A stretch of DNA of 64,000 nucleotides from Streptomyces pinistramenti (lineage in GTDB: Bacteria; Actinomycetota; Actinomycetes; Streptomycetales; Streptomycetaceae): the NCBI RefSeq assembly GCF_020564935.1, contig NZ_JAJCXB010000006.1, positions 62,001 to 126,000 on the forward strand, given 5' to 3'. The notes beneath the pieces were generated by a model, which saw only the letters and a list, made by a program, of their open reading frames with translations, was not told the DNA's origin and made no database searches. Positions 25,066 through 33,585 of the stretch are shown here, piece after piece. The translations under genes and the position numbers were made by a program. How positions within the stretch are numbered: the first letter of the stretch is position 1; each line of letters starts with the position of its first letter.

Positions 25066-27132
25066 ATGGCGCAGGACACCGGTGCACCGACGGTGCCCGG
25101 CGAGGGCCGGTCCCAGCGGGCGGTCCTCGTCGCGATCGGCGCACTGCTGCTCGGCATGCTCATCGCGGCACTCGACCAGACCATCGTCGCCACCGCGCTG
25201 CCCACGATCGTCAGCGACCTGGGCGGTCTCGACCACCTCTCCTGGGTGGTCACCGCCTACCTCCTGGCGTCGACGGCCGCGACGCCGCTGTGGGGCAAGC
25301 TGGGCGACCAGTACGGGCGCAAGAAGCTCTTCCAGACCGCCATCGTGATCTTTCTGATCGGCTCGGTGCTGTGCGGCATCGCGCAGAACATGCCGCAGCT
25401 GATCGGGTTCCGCGCCCTCCAGGGCCTGGGCGGCGGCGGTCTGATCGTGCTCTCGATGGCGATCGTCGGCGACATCGTGCCACCGCGGGAACGCGGCAAG
25501 TACCAGGGCCTGTTCGGTGCCGTCTTCGGCGGTACGAGCGTCCTCGGGCCGCTGCTCGGCGGCCTGTTCGTGGACCATCTGAGCTGGCGCTGGGTCTTCT
25601 ACATCAACGTGCCCGTCGGCATCATCGCGCTGGCCGTCATCGCCGCCGTGCTGCACATCCCGGTCCGCCGCACCCCGCACCGGATCGACTACCTGGGCAC
25701 CGGCCTGATCGCCGCCGTCGCCGCCTGTCTGGTCCTGATGACCTCGCTCGGTGGCGTCAGTTACCCCTGGGCTTCCTGGCAGATCGTGGGGCTCGGCGTG
25801 CTCGGCCTCGTCCTGCTGGCCGTGTTCGTCTTCGTCGAGCGGCGGGCCGCCGAGCCTGTCCTGCCGCTGCGCCTCTTCCGCCTGCGGACCTTCGCGCTGA
25901 CCGCCGTCATCGGCTTCGTCGTCGGCTTCGCGATGTTCGGCTCGATGACGTATCTGCCGACGTTCCTACAGGTCGTGCAGAGGGTGACACCGACCATGTC
26001 CGGGGTCCACATGCTGCCGATGGTGCTCGGCATGCTGGTGTCGTCGACCGCATCCGGGCAGATCGTCAGCCGCACCGGCCGATACAAGTTCTTCCCGATC
26101 GCCGGTACCGCCGTCACCGCCGTCGGCCTCCTGCTGCTGCACCAGCTCGGCCCGACCAGCGGCGTCACGGTCATGAGCGGCTACTTCTTCGTCTTCGGCT
26201 TCGGGCTCGGCCTGGTCATGCAGGTGCTGGTGCTCATCGTGCAGAACGCGGTCGACTACAAGGACCTGGGGGTCGCCACCTCCGGCGCCACGTTCTTCCG
26301 CTCCATCGGCGCCTCGTTCGGCGTCTCCATCTTCGGCACGATCTTCGCCAGCAAGCTGGGCCCGCGGATCGCCGACGCCGTCGCGGGCCGGCAACTGCCC
26401 CCCGGCGTCGCCCCGTCCAGCATCGCCCAGGACCCGCGGGTCGTCTCCCGGCTCCCGGCATCCCTGCGGGCCGGTGTGCTCAATGCCTACTCCGTCTCGA
26501 TCACCGACATGTTCCTCTACGCGGTCCCGGTCGTCCTGGTCGCCTTCGTGCTGGCCTGGTTCCTCAAGGAGGAGCCGCTGCGCAGCAGCGTCACCGCGCC
26601 GGACACCACCGAGGTGCTGTCCTCCAACCCCGTGGAGCGCTCCTCGTACGACGAATGCGCCCGCGCGCTGTCCAAACTCGGCAGCATGGAAGGGCGGAAA
26701 AGGATCTACGAGAAGATCACCGAACGGGCCGGGCTCGATCTGAAACCGGCCGCCAGCTGGATGCTGCTGCGCATCCAGCGGCACGGAGCGGTGGAACCGG
26801 CGATGCTCGCCGAGCGCACCACCGTGCCGCTCGGGGTGATAGCCGAGGCCACCCGCCAGGTCGAGGAACGCGGTCTCGCCGTACGGGAGGGCCTCGACCT
26901 GCTGCTCACCGACACGGGCCGCGCGGTCGCCGCCCGGCTGGCCGCCGCCCGCGAGGAGTCGCTGGCGCGGATGCTGGGCGACTGGTGGACCGACGACCGC
27001 CCGCACGACCTCGCGGAACTCGTCCAGCAGCTGACATCCGAACTGTGCGGATCGGACGCCGAGGAACCGCACGACGGCGACGCCCGGCCCAGCGTCCCGC
27101 GTACGCCGCGGCCGGGGGACCTGGCGAAGTGA
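25066..27132 (+). CDS. 14-TM MFS drug efflux pump (DHA2/EmrB) fused to a MarR-like winged helix
   Basis: 688 residues from ATG 25066 with GAGGGAGG upstream. Residues about 15-520 are a DHA2 transporter: [19 protein letters not shown] (motif D1), [14 protein letters not shown] (motif A), [12 protein letters not shown] (motif B), [10 protein letters not shown] (motif C), then 14 helices. After helix 14, about 150 residues form a soluble tail: [56 protein letters not shown] and [13 protein letters not shown], which reads as a MarR/winged-helix domain. This fused layout recurs in Streptomyces. The substrate is probably a toxic amphiphile. Confidence 0.9.
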   Translation: MAQDTGAPTVPGEGRSQRAVLVAIGALLLGMLIAALDQTIVATALPTIVSDLGGLDHLSWVVTAYLLASTAATPLWGKLGDQYGRKKLFQTAIVIFLIGSVLCGIAQNMPQLIGFRALQGLGGGGLIVLSMAIVGDIVPPRERGKYQGLFGAVFGGTSVLGPLLGGLFVDHLSWRWVFYINVPVGIIALAVIAAVLHIPVRRTPHRIDYLGTGLIAAVAACLVLMTSLGGVSYPWASWQIVGLGVLGLVLLAVFVFVERRAAEPVLPLRLFRLRTFALTAVIGFVVGFAMFGSMTYLPTFLQVVQRVTPTMSGVHMLPMVLGMLVSSTASGQIVSRTGRYKFFPIAGTAVTAVGLLLLHQLGPTSGVTVMSGYFFVFGFGLGLVMQVLVLIVQNAVDYKDLGVATSGATFFRSIGASFGVSIFGTIFASKLGPRIADAVAGRQLPPGVAPSSIAQDPRVVSRLPASLRAGVLNAYSVSITDMFLYAVPVVLVAFVLAWFLKEEPLRSSVTAPDTTEVLSSNPVERSSYDECARALSKLGSMEGRKRIYEKITERAGLDLKPAASWMLLRIQRHGAVEPAMLAERTTVPLGVIAEATRQVEERGLAVREGLDLLLTDTGRAVAARLAAAREESLARMLGDWWTDDRPHDLAELVQQLTSELCGSDAEEPHDGDARPSVPRTPRPGDLAK

Positions 27133-27663
27133 TCAGGGGGCGGGGCGCGGTGTTCGCTTCTCGAAGAAGACGTCCGCGTACGGATCGTCGTGGTACGGGG
27201 CGATCTCCCGGTACCCGTGCCGACGGTAGAGCGCGACCGCCTCCACCAGGTCGAGCCGGGTGTCCAGCCGGATCCGTTCGGCGCCCAGTTCGCCCGCGGC
27301 CCGTTCGGCGGCCGTCAGGAGCCCGGCGGCGGCGCCGAGGCCGCGGTGGGCGGGCCGGACGAACAGCTGCTTCAGCTCGGCGGTCCGCTCGTCGAGCAGT
27401 CGCACCCCGGCACACCCGGCTGCCGTGCCACCGTGCCGGGCGACCAGCAGCACACCGTGCGGCGGGCCCAGGCAGTCACTCGGATACTCCGCCAGCCCCT
27501 GCTCGATCTCCGCAGCCGTGGAGCGCCGCCGCTCGTGCAACTCGTAGTAGCGGTCGGCGACTTCGGTGTAGTACGCGCGCAGCAGGGCCATGGCGTCCGG
27601 GCAACCGGACGGCTCGGCGGCGAGAGTCCAGGGAAGCCGGAGGGTGCCGGCGGAGTCGGGCAT
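27133..27663 (-). CDS. GNAT-family N-acetyltransferase
   Basis: 176 residues. Motif A is LFVRPAHRGLGAAAGLLTAAE (acetyl-CoA pyrophosphate loop, R-G-x-G-A), preceded by the beta-strand AELKQL. IRLDTRLDLVEAVALYRRHGY is the C-terminal region of the fold. It resembles YsnE/Aac-type amino-group acetyltransferases. It meets the efflux gene tail-to-tail with no bases between the two stop codons. Substrate unknown. Confidence 0.87.
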   Translation of the reverse strand: MPDSAGTLRLPWTLAAEPSGCPDAMALLRAYYTEVADRYYELHERRRSTAAEIEQGLAEYPSDCLGPPHGVLLVARHGGTAAGCAGVRLLDERTAELKQLFVRPAHRGLGAAAGLLTAAERAAGELGAERIRLDTRLDLVEAVALYRRHGYREIAPYHDDPYADVFFEKRTPRPAP

Positions 27664-27810
27664 GGCGCCATTGTGGCGGGTGGCGGGGGTCTGTACACCT
27701 GGCTTTCGGGCGGTGCCCGTCAGGCGGCCGTCGCGTGGCCGGACGGCCGCCGAAGTGCGCGGCGCACCGGCCGACTTGAGTCCGCCGGGCGCCCATCGGG
27801 CGGCAAGGTC

Positions 27811-27854
27811 AAAGCCCCGCCACGTTTCCCGGCTCGGGGGCGTGGCGGGGCTTT
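27811..27854 (-). terminator. Terminator after the DUF397 gene
   Basis: Perfect 14-base arms AAAGCCCCGCCACG (27811-27824) and CGTGGCGGGGCTTT (27841-27854). The stem itself ends in A/T runs, so it works in both directions. It lies about 40 bases beyond the DUF397 stop. Confidence 0.8.
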
Positions 27855-27895
27855 CGCCGTGTGGGCGGGCTCCGGCGTCGGGAGGTGAGGCCAGG

Positions 27896-28114
27896 TCAGA
27901 CGGTGCCGAACTCTCCGGCCTTGACGCCTGAGACGAAGGAGGAGAACGCGTCGGCGGGGACGTTGAGGACGGGACCGCTCGGGTTCTTGGAGTCGCGGAC
28001 GGGAACTATCCCCGTGGTCGTCGCATGCGCGGGCGCCCACTCGACACAGGTGCCGCCGTTGCCGCCGCTGTAGGAGGACTTGAACCAGATGAGGGGGAGG
28101 GAGTCGGTCGTCAC
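27896..28114 (-). CDS. DUF397 protein
   Basis: 72 residues. The DUF397 hallmarks are WFKSSYSGGNGGTCVE, then VPVRDSKNPSGPVL and ADAFSSFVSGVKAGEF. The GTG start overlaps the stop of the upstream XRE gene (GTGA), so the two are translationally coupled. In Streptomyces such pairs (for example the whiJ locus and the bldB neighbourhood) tune development and antibiotic production, the small protein modulating the DNA-binding partner. Which loci this pair controls is unknown. Confidence 0.92.
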   Translation of the reverse strand: MTTDSLPLIWFKSSYSGGNGGTCVEWAPAHATTTGIVPVRDSKNPSGPVLNVPADAFSSFVSGVKAGEFGTV

Positions 28115-28950
28115 GGGGTGCCCTTTCGTGCCTGCTCGATCACGGCCACTGAGTCCGCCTGGGAAAGCGCTTCGGCCTGTAGCTGATGGTAGGCCCTCAC
28201 CAGCGGCAGCACGGATGTGATCTCTCTGTCCAAGCGTCCGTGGGTTTCGGACTCGACGTAGGAAACCACGGACCGGTCCGGCAGGGTCAAGAGATTTACG
28301 ACCCGGTTGAACGGGCGGTGCTCGCCCAGGGTGTATGGGGCCAACTGGAGTACGGTATTTGGCCGTTCAGCGAACTCGACGAGCTGGGACAGCTGGCGTT
28401 CCATGACCCCGGCGCCTCCGATCAGGCGCCGGATGCAGCTCTCATCCAAGACCACGATGACTATGGGCGGGACGGGCCGCATCAGAGCCGCTTGCCGTTC
28501 CGCCAGGAATGAGACCCGCTCAGACGCTTGGTCGGGGCTGAGCGTTCCCCGCTTCACGTTGCCCTCCTCCAGGGCTCCCGCGTACTCCGGTGTCTGGAGC
28601 AATCCGGGGATCGTCCCGACTTCAAACAACCGGATCTCTGCCGCGCGCGCCTCCTGCCCCAGGTACTCCGGGAAGCCCTCCAGCAGACTGCCGTTGCGGA
28701 TCTCTCCCCATGCACGCTCGAACGAGTCCGCGGTCCCGGTGAACCCGAAGACCACGTCTAAGGCCCGCGAAAAGCGGAGAGTTGGCGGCTTACGGCCGGT
28801 TTCCACTGCCGAGATGTGTCGGCCCGAGTAGCCGACCTGCGCGGCTAGTTCGTCCTGCTTCCAGCTACGTGCCTCGCGCGCGCTGCGTAGGCGCGCACCG
28901 AAGGCTGCCTGGGGCGAACTGTCCGGGTTCAACTCCTTGATGTTTACCAA
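28111..28950 (-). CDS. XRE-family regulator with DUF5753 domain
   Basis: 279 residues from a TTG start with GGAGG about six bases upstream; no ATG or GTG fits as well. The N-terminal helix-turn-helix is LRSAREARSWKQDELAAQVG and ISAVETGRKPP (about 20-65). The rest is DUF5753: FEVGTIPGLLQTPEYAGAL, FLAERQAAL, VVLDESCIRRLIGG, LQLAPYTLGEH and VSYVESETHGRLD. The partner gene for DUF397 is coupled directly behind it. A short palindrome in its promoter suggests autoregulation. Confidence 0.92.
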   Translation of the reverse strand: MVNIKELNPDSSPQAAFGARLRSAREARSWKQDELAAQVGYSGRHISAVETGRKPPTLRFSRALDVVFGFTGTADSFERAWGEIRNGSLLEGFPEYLGQEARAAEIRLFEVGTIPGLLQTPEYAGALEEGNVKRGTLSPDQASERVSFLAERQAALMRPVPPIVIVVLDESCIRRLIGGAGVMERQLSQLVEFAERPNTVLQLAPYTLGEHRPFNRVVNLLTLPDRSVVSYVESETHGRLDREITSVLPLVRAYHQLQAEALSQADSVAVIEQARKGTP

Positions 28951-29012
28951 TGTGCCCTCCGTTTCAGGAACGTTGAAGACGGCCCGAGCCTAGGTCACGC
29001 TGAGCCCCCTGA

Positions 29013-29028
29013 GTAGTCGTAGCACTAC
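29013..29028. promoter_or_regulatory. Palindrome between XRE regulator and divergent small ORFs
   Basis: GTAGT-CGTAGC-ACTAC: five-base perfect arms around a six-base centre, in the 92-base divergent gap. Candidate operator for the XRE protein, controlling itself and the plus-strand small ORFs. Confidence 0.45.
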
Positions 29029-29042
29029 AGAGAGGAGCGGCC

Positions 29043-29402
29043 GTGCGCGGAAAGAACGGCCCCCCGGAGGAACAGGAACCGCCGCACGTCTGCTGGGGCC
29101 TGTTCGTCCCGCCGACGTGGAAGATCCTGCAAGAGATCTTGGCCGGTCCGGAGAGGCTGCGATCCGAAATGCGACAGGGGAGCGGAGTGGTGAACGCCGG
29201 TGAAGCGGAGCGGGATCCGCTGCCTCCCAACCCCTGTGATTACGGGCCGTGCGAGTGTCCCGACCCGGACTGTTCGCTCAAGGCTCCGCCGAATGTCCAG
29301 CGGGATCGGACCGACAGCCCGGTGCTCGCCCGCCTCCGTGAGCAGGTCCGTGCGGACGGTCAACGACGGGCGCGGTTCCGCGCGTTGGGGAGGCCGGAAT
29401 GA
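29043..29402 (+). CDS. Small hypothetical protein with clustered cysteines
   Basis: 119 residues from GTG 29043, which has an excellent GAGAGGAG site. N-terminal PPHVCWGLFVPPTWKILQEI, then CDYGPCECPDPDCSLKAP, a four-Cys cluster that could bind metal, and an Arg-rich tail. No family recognised. First of three tightly packed genes divergent from the XRE/DUF397 pair; its stop overlaps the next start (ATGA). Confidence 0.6.
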   Translation: MRGKNGPPEEQEPPHVCWGLFVPPTWKILQEILAGPERLRSEMRQGSGVVNAGEAERDPLPPNPCDYGPCECPDPDCSLKAPPNVQRDRTDSPVLARLREQVRADGQRRARFRALGRPE

Positions 29403-29575
29403 GCCGCCGTGACGATGCCGTGGGCTGCCCGGAGTGCGAGCGGCTCACCGCTGAACTGTCCGCCGCCGAACGCGCGGGAGATGCGAGCAAGGCCGTCGAT
29501 TGCCGGGTGTTGCTCCGGCGGCACCCGCAGCACGACGCGTTCCCGGTGGAGCTGCGGGGGAGCGATGACCGCTGA
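29399..29575 (+). CDS. Very small CxxC protein (58 aa)
   Basis: Starts at ATG 29399 inside the ATGA overlap with the preceding gene and ends TGA 29573-29575. The sequence begins MSRRDDAVGCPECERLTAEL, continues as an amphipathic Ala/Glu helix, and has another Cys in KAVDCRVLLRRHP. The single CPEC motif plus helix resembles half of a zinc hook. No family recognised. Coupling to both neighbours supports it being real. Confidence 0.55.
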   Translation: MSRRDDAVGCPECERLTAELSAAERAGDASKAVDCRVLLRRHPQHDAFPVELRGSDDR

Positions 29576-29996
29576 CGATGCACGGGCGGTCGGCTCGGGT
29601 CGTACGGTCGGCTCGGACCCCGTTCCGCGCGCCCCCGTGCGGCGTCCACCGGCCGCCGGGGCTCCCGTTCCGCCTCGCCTGTTCGACATCAAGGAAGCCG
29701 TGGAGGCCGTCCCGCCGACGTGCTGGAGAGGGGACTACCAGCTCACTCCCGCCCTGACGGAGACCGCGCTGGCAGTCGAAGGGGGACGGCATGCCGCACC
29801 GGAACTCGATCTCGGGTGGTGCGTCCTGCCCACTGTCCACGGCGGCCCGCACTACGCCGTCGTGCGGGATCTGTGCGGTCTCGTGGTGTGGATCAAATGG
29901 CTCGGCCCGCTCGCCGAACTGGTCGTCCTGCCCGACTGCCGCCGTACCGATGGCTGCGGGCTGTTCGCCGGCCACCCCGGGGTGTGCTCCCGATGA
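29565..29996 (+). CDS. Small hypothetical protein
   Basis: 143 residues from ATG 29565, overlapping the previous gene by 11 bases, with GGGGGAG just upstream. A disordered N-terminus to about 45 precedes a compact domain (LFDIKEAVEAVPPTCWRGDY, LTETALAVEGGRHAAPEL, WCVLPTVHGGPHYAVVRDL, GLVVWIKWLGPLAELVVLP). Four further Cys residues near the end may bind metal. Third gene of the small-ORF unit. Function unknown. Confidence 0.55.
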   Translation: MTADDARAVGSGRTVGSDPVPRAPVRRPPAAGAPVPPRLFDIKEAVEAVPPTCWRGDYQLTPALTETALAVEGGRHAAPELDLGWCVLPTVHGGPHYAVVRDLCGLVVWIKWLGPLAELVVLPDCRRTDGCGLFAGHPGVCSR

Positions 29997-30026
29997 GCAC
30001 ACCCCGGGACGGGGCGGCCGCCGGGC

Positions 30027-30353
30027 TCAGCCCTGCTTCGGACCGGCCTGCTGCACGACCTCGAAGGACCACAGGGTCGAACCGGATGCGGCCGGCTTGG
30101 GCCGCTCGCCGCCCTCGCCGCCGCCCTGGTGCGCGGCCTTCATCGGGCCCTCCATCCACGCCTGGAACGACTCCTCGTCGCGCCAGCGCGTGTAGACGAG
30201 GTACTGGTCGGTGCCCTCGACCGGCCGCAGCAGCTCGAACCACTCGAAGCCGTCCGACGAGTCGACGGTCCCGGCGCGGGCGCCGAAGCGCTGCTCCAGA
30301 ACCTCACGCTGTTCGGCCGGCACGGTCAGTGCGTTGATCTTCACGATGCTCAT
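30027..30353 (-). CDS. MhuD/IsdG-like heme-degrading monooxygenase (ABM fold)
   Basis: 108 residues from ATG 30353. It reads closely like mycobacterial MhuD: MSIVKINAL, ELLRPVEG, YLVYTRWRDEESFQAWMEGP, ASGSTLWSFEVV. Counting from the ATG, Asn7, Trp66 and His75 occupy exactly the MhuD catalytic positions (distal Asn, second-shell Trp, heme-ligating His). The family are dimeric ferredoxin-like enzymes that open heme and free its iron. No heme transporter is next to it. Confidence 0.82.
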   Translation of the reverse strand: MSIVKINALTVPAEQREVLEQRFGARAGTVDSSDGFEWFELLRPVEGTDQYLVYTRWRDEESFQAWMEGPMKAAHQGGGEGGERPKPAASGSTLWSFEVVQQAGPKQG

Positions 30354-30753
30354 ACCGCCCATCGTGCCCCATGCCGTGCCCGGCCGGGGGAGCAGGTCCC
30401 GGCGCCCCGTACAGGATCGGCAGCGCCTGTGACGAGGTCGGCTACAAGTTCGTGCAAGTTGGTGGCGTGTCGAGGTGATCGGGCCGCAAGCTCGGCCATG
30501 TTGAGCGTCACCCAGCCCGGCACAGCGCGTGGCACTTCGAAGCCAGGGACGCTTACGTGCTGGATGAGGACTGCCAGGAGTGGACGGCGGGACACCGCTT
30601 CGACCTGCCGAGCGATGGCCGTGGTGGATCGACCTCGTCTCGGCTTCGGTGGCCCGTGGCGTGGAGGTGCGCCGTGCCCGCGGGTGGCGCGCGGTGATCG
30701 TGGCCCCGGGCCGAGTGGCAGATGCTCACCACGGCCCGGGGCCACGGGCGTTG
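30354..30753. other. Gene-less stretch
   Basis: About 400 bases. A minus-strand frame (about 30400-30600) encodes protein-like text including NMAELAARSPRHATNLHELV but has no credible start or recognised family. It may be a decayed gene. Nothing else supported. Confidence 0.35.
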
Positions 30754-31185
30754 TCAGCGCACCTGGACCGTAGCCACGTTCGAGGTCCTCCAACGCACGG
30801 GGTGGGCGTGCGGGCTGGTCAGCCCGTACATCACCGCACGGAATTCCAGCGAGCCGCGATGCGCGCCCTTCGTGTGAGCCGCGACCCGTGCCTCCGTGCC
30901 CGCGTCTCTGGCGACCGTGGCACCGCAGGCCACTTGGTGCCACGCGTGCCCACCGCTGCGGTCCTCCAGACATATCCGCATGTAGGAGGCGGCGTCGTCG
31001 TTCCCGTGCGCGGTGACCGTGAAGGTCTTGCCGACAGCCGCCGTGTGCGGCGCCGTGAGGTCCACGGCGCCCTTGGCGTGTGCGGGCACGGCAGCAAGTG
31101 CCAGTGCGGCCACCCCCAGTGCGCCGGTCACGGCCACACGCCGGCGGCTCCGCGTCTTCGTCTCGGTCTTCGTCGTCCTGGTCAT
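30754..31185 (-). CDS. Secreted protein of unknown function
   Basis: 143 residues from ATG 31185 with GGAAGGGAAG upstream. A long basic signal region (RSRRRVAVTGALGVAALALA, cleavage near AHA) leads a mature all-beta-looking domain: VDLTAPHTAAVGKTFTVTA, MRICLEDRSGGHAWHQVACG, SLEFRAVMYGLTSPHA. Two cysteines probably form a disulfide. The pattern is Ig-like. No family name is justified. Confidence 0.7.
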   Translation of the reverse strand: MTRTTKTETKTRSRRRVAVTGALGVAALALAAVPAHAKGAVDLTAPHTAAVGKTFTVTAHGNDDAASYMRICLEDRSGGHAWHQVACGATVARDAGTEARVAAHTKGAHRGSLEFRAVMYGLTSPHAHPVRWRTSNVATVQVR

Positions 31186-31473
31186 GGACTTCCCTTCCGT
31201 GGATCTCCCCGATGTGACATCCACTGAGCATGTCTTCGATCACTCACGGTGTGACGGTCGAGCAGAAGTGGCCCCCGAAGGCGCCCCCGCTTCCCGCCAA
31301 CCGTCCAGATGAGCGGGTCGCTCCCCGGGTTGCGTCCGGTGGGCGCTGTTACGGTTCCCTCACCTCGCTGCCGACGAGAGTCCCAACAGCGGTTGATTTG
31401 CTGTGCACTTGGGCGGCAGGACCGGGAACTGCATCCTGCGAGGGCGGCGACAGGACCTGGCGCCCCGGAACGC

Positions 31474-31509
31474 GCGGGAGCCCGGTGCGTATCCGCACCG
31501 GGCTCCCGC
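31474..31509 (-). terminator. Terminator after the ProP-like gene
   Basis: Perfect 16-base arms (31474-31489, 31494-31509) around a TATC loop, 37 bases past the proP stop. The rest of 31186-31545 shows no gene. Confidence 0.75.
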
Positions 31510-31545
31510 AGGTACTTCCTCACCGCCTCGCGTGGCGGCCCCTCA

Positions 31546-33051
31546 TCAGGCCGTCGACGCGGCCGTTGCGCGTCGTGCGGTGCGGACGACCTCCACGGCC
31601 TCCGCCTCCGTCTCCACGGCCGGGGGTGAGCCGGGCAGTGGCTTGCGGGCGCTCTCCGACATCAGCCAGACGGCGACGCCGCCGATGACGGCGGCGGCCA
31701 TCATGTAGTAGGCGGGCATCATGCGGTTGCCGGTGGCGCCGATCAGCGCGGTGACCACCAGCGGGGTCGTGCCGCCGAAGACCGACACGGAGATGTTGAA
31801 GCCGATCGACAGCGAGCCGTAGCGCACCTTCGTCGGGAAGAGCGCGGGCAGCGTGGACGGCATCGTCGAGGTGAAGCAGACCAGCAGCAGGCCCAGCGCG
31901 GTCATGCCCAGCGCGATGGCCACCAGCGAACCCTGCCGGATCAGCAGCAGCGCGGGCACCGAGAGGACCAGGAAGCCGAGGCAGCCGGCGGCGATCACCG
32001 GGCGGCGGCCGAAGCGGTCGCTGAGGCGTCCGGCGAACGGCTGGATGCACATCATCACGACCATCACGGCGAGCACGACCAGCAGCCCGTGGGTCTCGTC
32101 GTACTTCAGCTCCGACGTCAGGTAGCTCGGCATGTACGACAGCAGCATGTAGTCGGTGACGTTGAAGACCAGGACCAGGCCGACGCAGAGCAGCATCGAG
32201 CGCCACTGGCCGAAGATCATCTCCCGGATGCCGATCCGCTTCTCGGCCTCCCGGCGCTCCTTCTCCTTCGTCCGCGCTTCCTTCTCCAGCTGCGCGAACG
32301 CCGGGGTCTCCTCCAGACGCATCCGGAGGTACAGGCCGATGATGCCCATCGGGCCCGCGATCAGGAACGGGATCCGCCAGCCCCAGGAGAGCAGGTCTTC
32401 GGAGGAGAGCAGCGCCGTCATCAGCGTGACCAGGCCCGCACCGCCGACGTAGCCCGCCAGGGTGCCGAACTCCAGCCAGCTCCCGAGGAACCCGCGCTTC
32501 TTGTCCGGCGCGTACTCGGCGATGAAGGTGGACGCGCCGCCGTACTCACCGCCGGTCGAGAAGCCCTGGACGAGGCGGGCGGCCAGCAGCAGGATGGGCG
32601 CGCCCACGCCGATGGAGGCGTACGAGGGGATCAGGCCGATGCAGAAGGTGCCGGCCGCCATCATGATCATGGTGATGGCGAGGACCTTCTGCCGGCCGAT
32701 CCGGTCGCCCAGCGGGCCGAAGACCATGCCGCCGATGGGGCGCACGAGGAACGCCGCGGCGAATGCGCCGAACGTCGACAGCAACTGCGCGGTCGGATCC
32801 CCGGAAGGGAAGAACACCTTGCCGAGCGTGACCGCGATGTAGCTGTAGACGCCGAAGTCGAACCACTCCATCGCATTGCCGAGCGCAGCAGCCGACACCG
32901 CACGCTTGACCATCGCGGGTTCGACGACGGTGACCTCGGAGGTCGACTCGCCGGCGGAACGGCCCTGGGACCGCGTTTCCGGATCGGGTGCGGCGCTCTT
33001 GCGGTTGCCGCCGGGTAGGGGCTCGGGTGCGACGGGGGACTGCGTCGGCAC
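31546..33051 (-). CDS. proP: ProP-like osmoprotectant/H+ symporter (MFS metabolite:H+ symporter)
   Basis: 501 residues, 12 helices. Blocks match E. coli ProP nearly word for word: LGNAMEWFDFGVYSYIA, LGDRIGRQKVLAIT, TFCIGLIPSYASIG, GFSTGGEYGGAS, GWRIPFLIAGPMGIIGLYLR, RLEETPAFAQL, GRLSDRFGRRP and MMPAYYMMAA. ProP imports proline and glycine betaine under osmotic upshift. The C-terminal coiled coil of E. coli ProP, used for osmosensing, is absent and replaced by a short Glu/Ala tail, so activation may differ. Monocistronic. Confidence 0.85.
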   Translation of the reverse strand: MPTQSPVAPEPLPGGNRKSAAPDPETRSQGRSAGESTSEVTVVEPAMVKRAVSAAALGNAMEWFDFGVYSYIAVTLGKVFFPSGDPTAQLLSTFGAFAAAFLVRPIGGMVFGPLGDRIGRQKVLAITMIMMAAGTFCIGLIPSYASIGVGAPILLLAARLVQGFSTGGEYGGASTFIAEYAPDKKRGFLGSWLEFGTLAGYVGGAGLVTLMTALLSSEDLLSWGWRIPFLIAGPMGIIGLYLRMRLEETPAFAQLEKEARTKEKERREAEKRIGIREMIFGQWRSMLLCVGLVLVFNVTDYMLLSYMPSYLTSELKYDETHGLLVVLAVMVVMMCIQPFAGRLSDRFGRRPVIAAGCLGFLVLSVPALLLIRQGSLVAIALGMTALGLLLVCFTSTMPSTLPALFPTKVRYGSLSIGFNISVSVFGGTTPLVVTALIGATGNRMMPAYYMMAAAVIGGVAVWLMSESARKPLPGSPPAVETEAEAVEVVRTARRATAASTA

Positions 33052-33585
33052 GTGTTCGCTCGCCTGCGCTCTCTGGGTCGACTACAGGGAAATACCCGTC
33101 ATGGCGTGACGGGCGAAAGTCGACCATAGGGGCAGACCCGGTCATCACGGACGGTGCACGGTTGACCGCGCAGTCGGCCGTATACCCGCTCCATGCAGGG
33201 CAAACGCGTTTTTGCAAAGCCTTGGGCGGGACCTTTGTCTGTGATCCTTATCGCGGCGAATGACCGCAACCGCGCGCCGTTGTGACGGGTGGCACGGGGG
33301 AGGCGAGGGGGGCGTGTGAGCCGCGTCACGGTTGGCTTTGGTCCGTTGCGCAGGCCGCCGCGCACGAAAAACGGCGCGGCGGCGCTCCTCGCCGCCGCGC
33401 CGATGGATCGTCGCGTCCCTCAAGGATCCGCCGGGCGGCGCCGGGCCGCCACCCGGGGGTGCGCCGGGGCAGGTGCTTCGGCGCCGGGCCGCCGCGGTCC
33501 CGCATCGTGGTGTCACGCCAACTCGGGCCGCTCCACGGCCAATCCGGCAGCTGCCAGGGGCCGTCCGCTCCGTTACGCTCGCGTG
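33052..33585. other. Divergent intergenic region with no gene
   Basis: 534 bases between the divergent proP and aldo/keto reductase genes. It holds the proP promoter area (an AT-richer patch at about 33190-33255) and a minus-strand terminator hairpin at 33367-33402. No credible ORF. Confidence 0.5.
33367..33402 (-). terminator. Orphan terminator upstream of proP
   Basis: Perfect 13-base arms (33402-33390 with 33384-33372) and CTCCT loop, followed on the minus strand by TTTTT. No minus-strand gene ends here, so it implies an unannotated short RNA or a stop to antisense transcription. Confidence 0.6.

Noticed and set aside
24825..27779. A 984-codon plus-strand open frame over the efflux pump
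   Set aside because: Low-complexity Arg-rich text overlapping the clear DHA2 transporter; shadow frame.
30354..30753. A protein-coding gene on the minus strand
   Set aside because: Some protein-like text, but no start, ribosome site or family; at most a remnant.
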